Origin: Castor canadensis
Lineage: Eukaryota > Chordata > Mammalia > Rodentia > Castoridae
Reading direction: 5' to 3'
Length of the DNA: 64,000 bases
Assembly: GCF_047511655.1 (NCBI RefSeq)
Contig: NC_133387.1
Location: 18,098,353-18,162,352, forward strand
A model generated the notes under the pieces. It made no database searches and was not told the origin of the DNA. It was given only the letters and a program-made list of their open reading frames with translations. Positions 62,018 through 64,000 of this stretch are shown in pieces; positions within the stretch are counted from its first letter, which is position 1, and every line of letters begins with the position of its first letter. Made by a program: the position numbers and the translations under genes.

Positions 62018-64000
62018 ATATTGATTTCCATGTCCTGGGTTAGGCACATAAAATGCTATGTGGAAAAAGCAAGTTGTAGATAAATTGTAACTGCTGTTAT
62101 TTGGGTGAAAATTCCAGAATCTGTGTAGAACTATGTATAGCATTAATTACAGTTAGAATATTTGCCTTTCTGGAGAGAAACTGAGAGGAAAATAGGAGGA
62201 AAGACAATGTGAGATAATGTTGTGAGCATTGTATTTCAACATTAAAGACATTATGACAAACTTACATCTACCATCAGCCTCATTTTACTAAAAACATAAT
62301 AAGCAAATCAGAATATGTCAAATCTGCAAAAACAAAAGAAAATAATATCAGAATAAAGAACACTCTTTTAAATTAAATAGACATTTGTAAAATAAACTCA
62401 CTACATTGTTTTCGTTTTTCTTACTTTCCAGAAGACAAACATTTAGGAGCCAGTGATTCAAACCAACAAAGGCTCTTCTGTTCTCACTTTTCCGTTTTTG
62501 GCATCAAATATTATTCTTCCCTTTCTAGTTTATAGTATACTCTCCTTCATAGAAAAATGTGGAAGCAAAACAATACTATCTGAGTTCTAGCTTCCTTTAG
62601 TACTCTGTTAACATTATAGCATTTTCTGAGTGGAACAACCAAACTTTTTCTTGTGCTCTGTCTCCAAACAAAGGCTTTAGGTTATTTTTGACATCCTCTT
62701 TAGCCTCAATGATTTTTTTTAATACATCTCAGCTCATGTAGATATATTTCCTGCCAAATATTATTCTGACCATTTCAATGTGTCATTTAATTGTTAGTTG
62801 TATTTTCTTTTGTCTGTGTCCTATTTTCATATTCGTCCCTTTAACACAACTCCTCATTACATGACTTTGCAGCCGCCACTGGGAGGCTGATTTTTGAGGA
62901 CTACATTGAGGTGTTGGAGGTGTCAACTCAGATGGAAACTTTTTTTTTTTGCATTAATTTTGTATCTGTAGGAACTTCTCTTTCTCCTTCTTAAAGACTG
63001 TTCAGAATTATAGTGCCATCATTTTATCTTTGAATTTTTCCATTTGATTTGAGTTATTTTCTCTTACAGGACTTGACATTTTGCATATGCTTTCTTCATT
63101 TTGAAATCTCTCTTGCAAAATACAATCATAGTTTATTTATTTAGTTATAAACAATTAAATGGGATGGGAGTCTCTCTGACAACTTCTTTTTGCTTTCATT
63201 TCACCAAAAAATAAACCCATCACAGTTAGTGTATTCATTACTTTCTCAGCTTCTCAATGATGGAGTTTACAGTAAAGACATTTTATCACAGGTTTTATGT
63301 AGTCTATATAACAACATAATCTCCTGAAAACATATTTAACCAATGTATATATGTTTGAATTCCCTCACCTTTAATATACATTGTTTTGTATTATGTTGGC
63401 TACCTGAAATAAGAAAGTACTTTGAACAGGCATTCTATATACATCACCCTAAATACTATCACCTCTATTTCTCTATTATTTTAATATAAACACTTATCAC
63501 AATATTTTTCGGCATTAATTCATACATGTCTATAGTTTAATATAATTCAGACATCTCCCATTTATATTGTATCTATTTTATTTAAACCAAGTATAAATTT
63601 CATGATATTATGTCAGTCATCAGTCCTTCTTGACAACTTCTGTAATATCTGTAAGGCTTTACCTATAAGGTCATTTGTTAAAATTATGTTTAAAAGGTTC
63701 AGAAGAGAAAAAAGGTAAGTTAGAAAATCAATAGTTTTGTTATTTTAAATAAACTGTTTTTGGTTAATTTCTTAAATGCAATCGTTCCACGGGTCAGAAA
63801 GGAGAGGTAAGAAACTAACAGGATATCAGAGAGAAGTGAGAACAGATCCATCATCTGCCATACAGACTTCTGTGGATGGCGTGCTTTTAAGAGCACCATG
63901 TGAAGACACGACCCATTGTCTTAATCAAATGTGAGGCCAAAGGAGGTAGGAATTCATTTCTCTTTGAGAGACTGGACACAAAGAAAGAAGAAAGTATTTT
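62018..64000. other. Intronic sequence, nothing recognised
   Basis: AT-rich to the end of the window with no recognised repeat, gene or RNA. Confidence 0.5.

Larger units (their letters stand above)
27142..64000 (-). other. CHRM2: Intron upstream of the CHRM2 coding exon (inferred)
   Basis: No other protein-coding exon was recognised to the right of CHRM2. In human the 5' non-coding exons lie tens of kilobases or more upstream, so this 37 kb is most simply intron. The 5' non-coding exons themselves cannot be recognised from sequence alone, and one could lie unnoticed inside this range. Confidence 0.55.

Noticed and set aside
27142..64000. miR-490, known to lie in a CHRM2 intron in mammals
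   Set aside because: I looked by eye for the mature sequence and its complement and did not find it. In human it lies much further upstream of the coding exon than this window reaches.
1..64000. Operons, CRISPR arrays, phage or bacterial genes
   Set aside because: The sequence is clearly mammalian nuclear DNA. No such structure is present.

Overview
This is an AT-rich stretch of a placental-mammal nuclear genome with one protein-coding gene. That gene is the single coding exon of CHRM2 (muscarinic acetylcholine receptor M2), on the minus strand at 25702-27102, intact and 466 codons long. Everything else is intronic or flanking DNA carrying repeats of several ages.

The organism is most likely a rodent. 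The window holds B1-like (7SL-derived) SINEs, tRNA-derived ID-like elements, and composite B1+ID SINEs ending in a box-B-like motif and a poly(A) tail. The composites, together with a LINE-1 subfamily whose 3' UTR is strikingly G-rich, suggest the beaver/kangaroo-rat branch (Castorimorpha), beaver being my first guess. This assignment is from recollection of SINE types and was not checked by a search.

Layout: 1-3990 is a nearly complete but decayed LINE-1 ORF2 plus 3' UTR on the plus strand. The stretch 3991-8589 is mostly unique sequence with one composite SINE. From 8590 to 12080 there are ancient LINE-1 fragments on the minus strand, one with an ID-like SINE nested in it. From 13047 to 18610 SINEs and an L2 remnant are scattered. 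From 18611 to about 31227, surrounding CHRM2, I recognise almost no interspersed repeat apart from one possible MIR at the far end. CHRM2 has a clear splice acceptor 39 nt upstream of its ATG. A cluster of AATAAA signals about 3.9 kb downstream of the stop is a candidate end of a long 3' UTR. From 27142 to 64000 the sequence should be CHRM2 intron, because the 5' non-coding exons of this gene lie far upstream in known mammals. It holds two short, 5'-truncated LINE-1 insertions with target-site duplications, SINEs, MIR and L2 relics, a MaLR LTR, microsatellites and a long pure polypyrimidine tract.

I found no new multi-gene system. The observations most worth a second look are the LINE-1 insertion at 31228-31771 (45-bp target duplication and two poly(A) tracts), an 80-bp inverted repeat about 90% identical whose arms are 1.3 kb apart (33421-33500 and 34811-34890), and the three-part B1-B1-ID composite SINEs.
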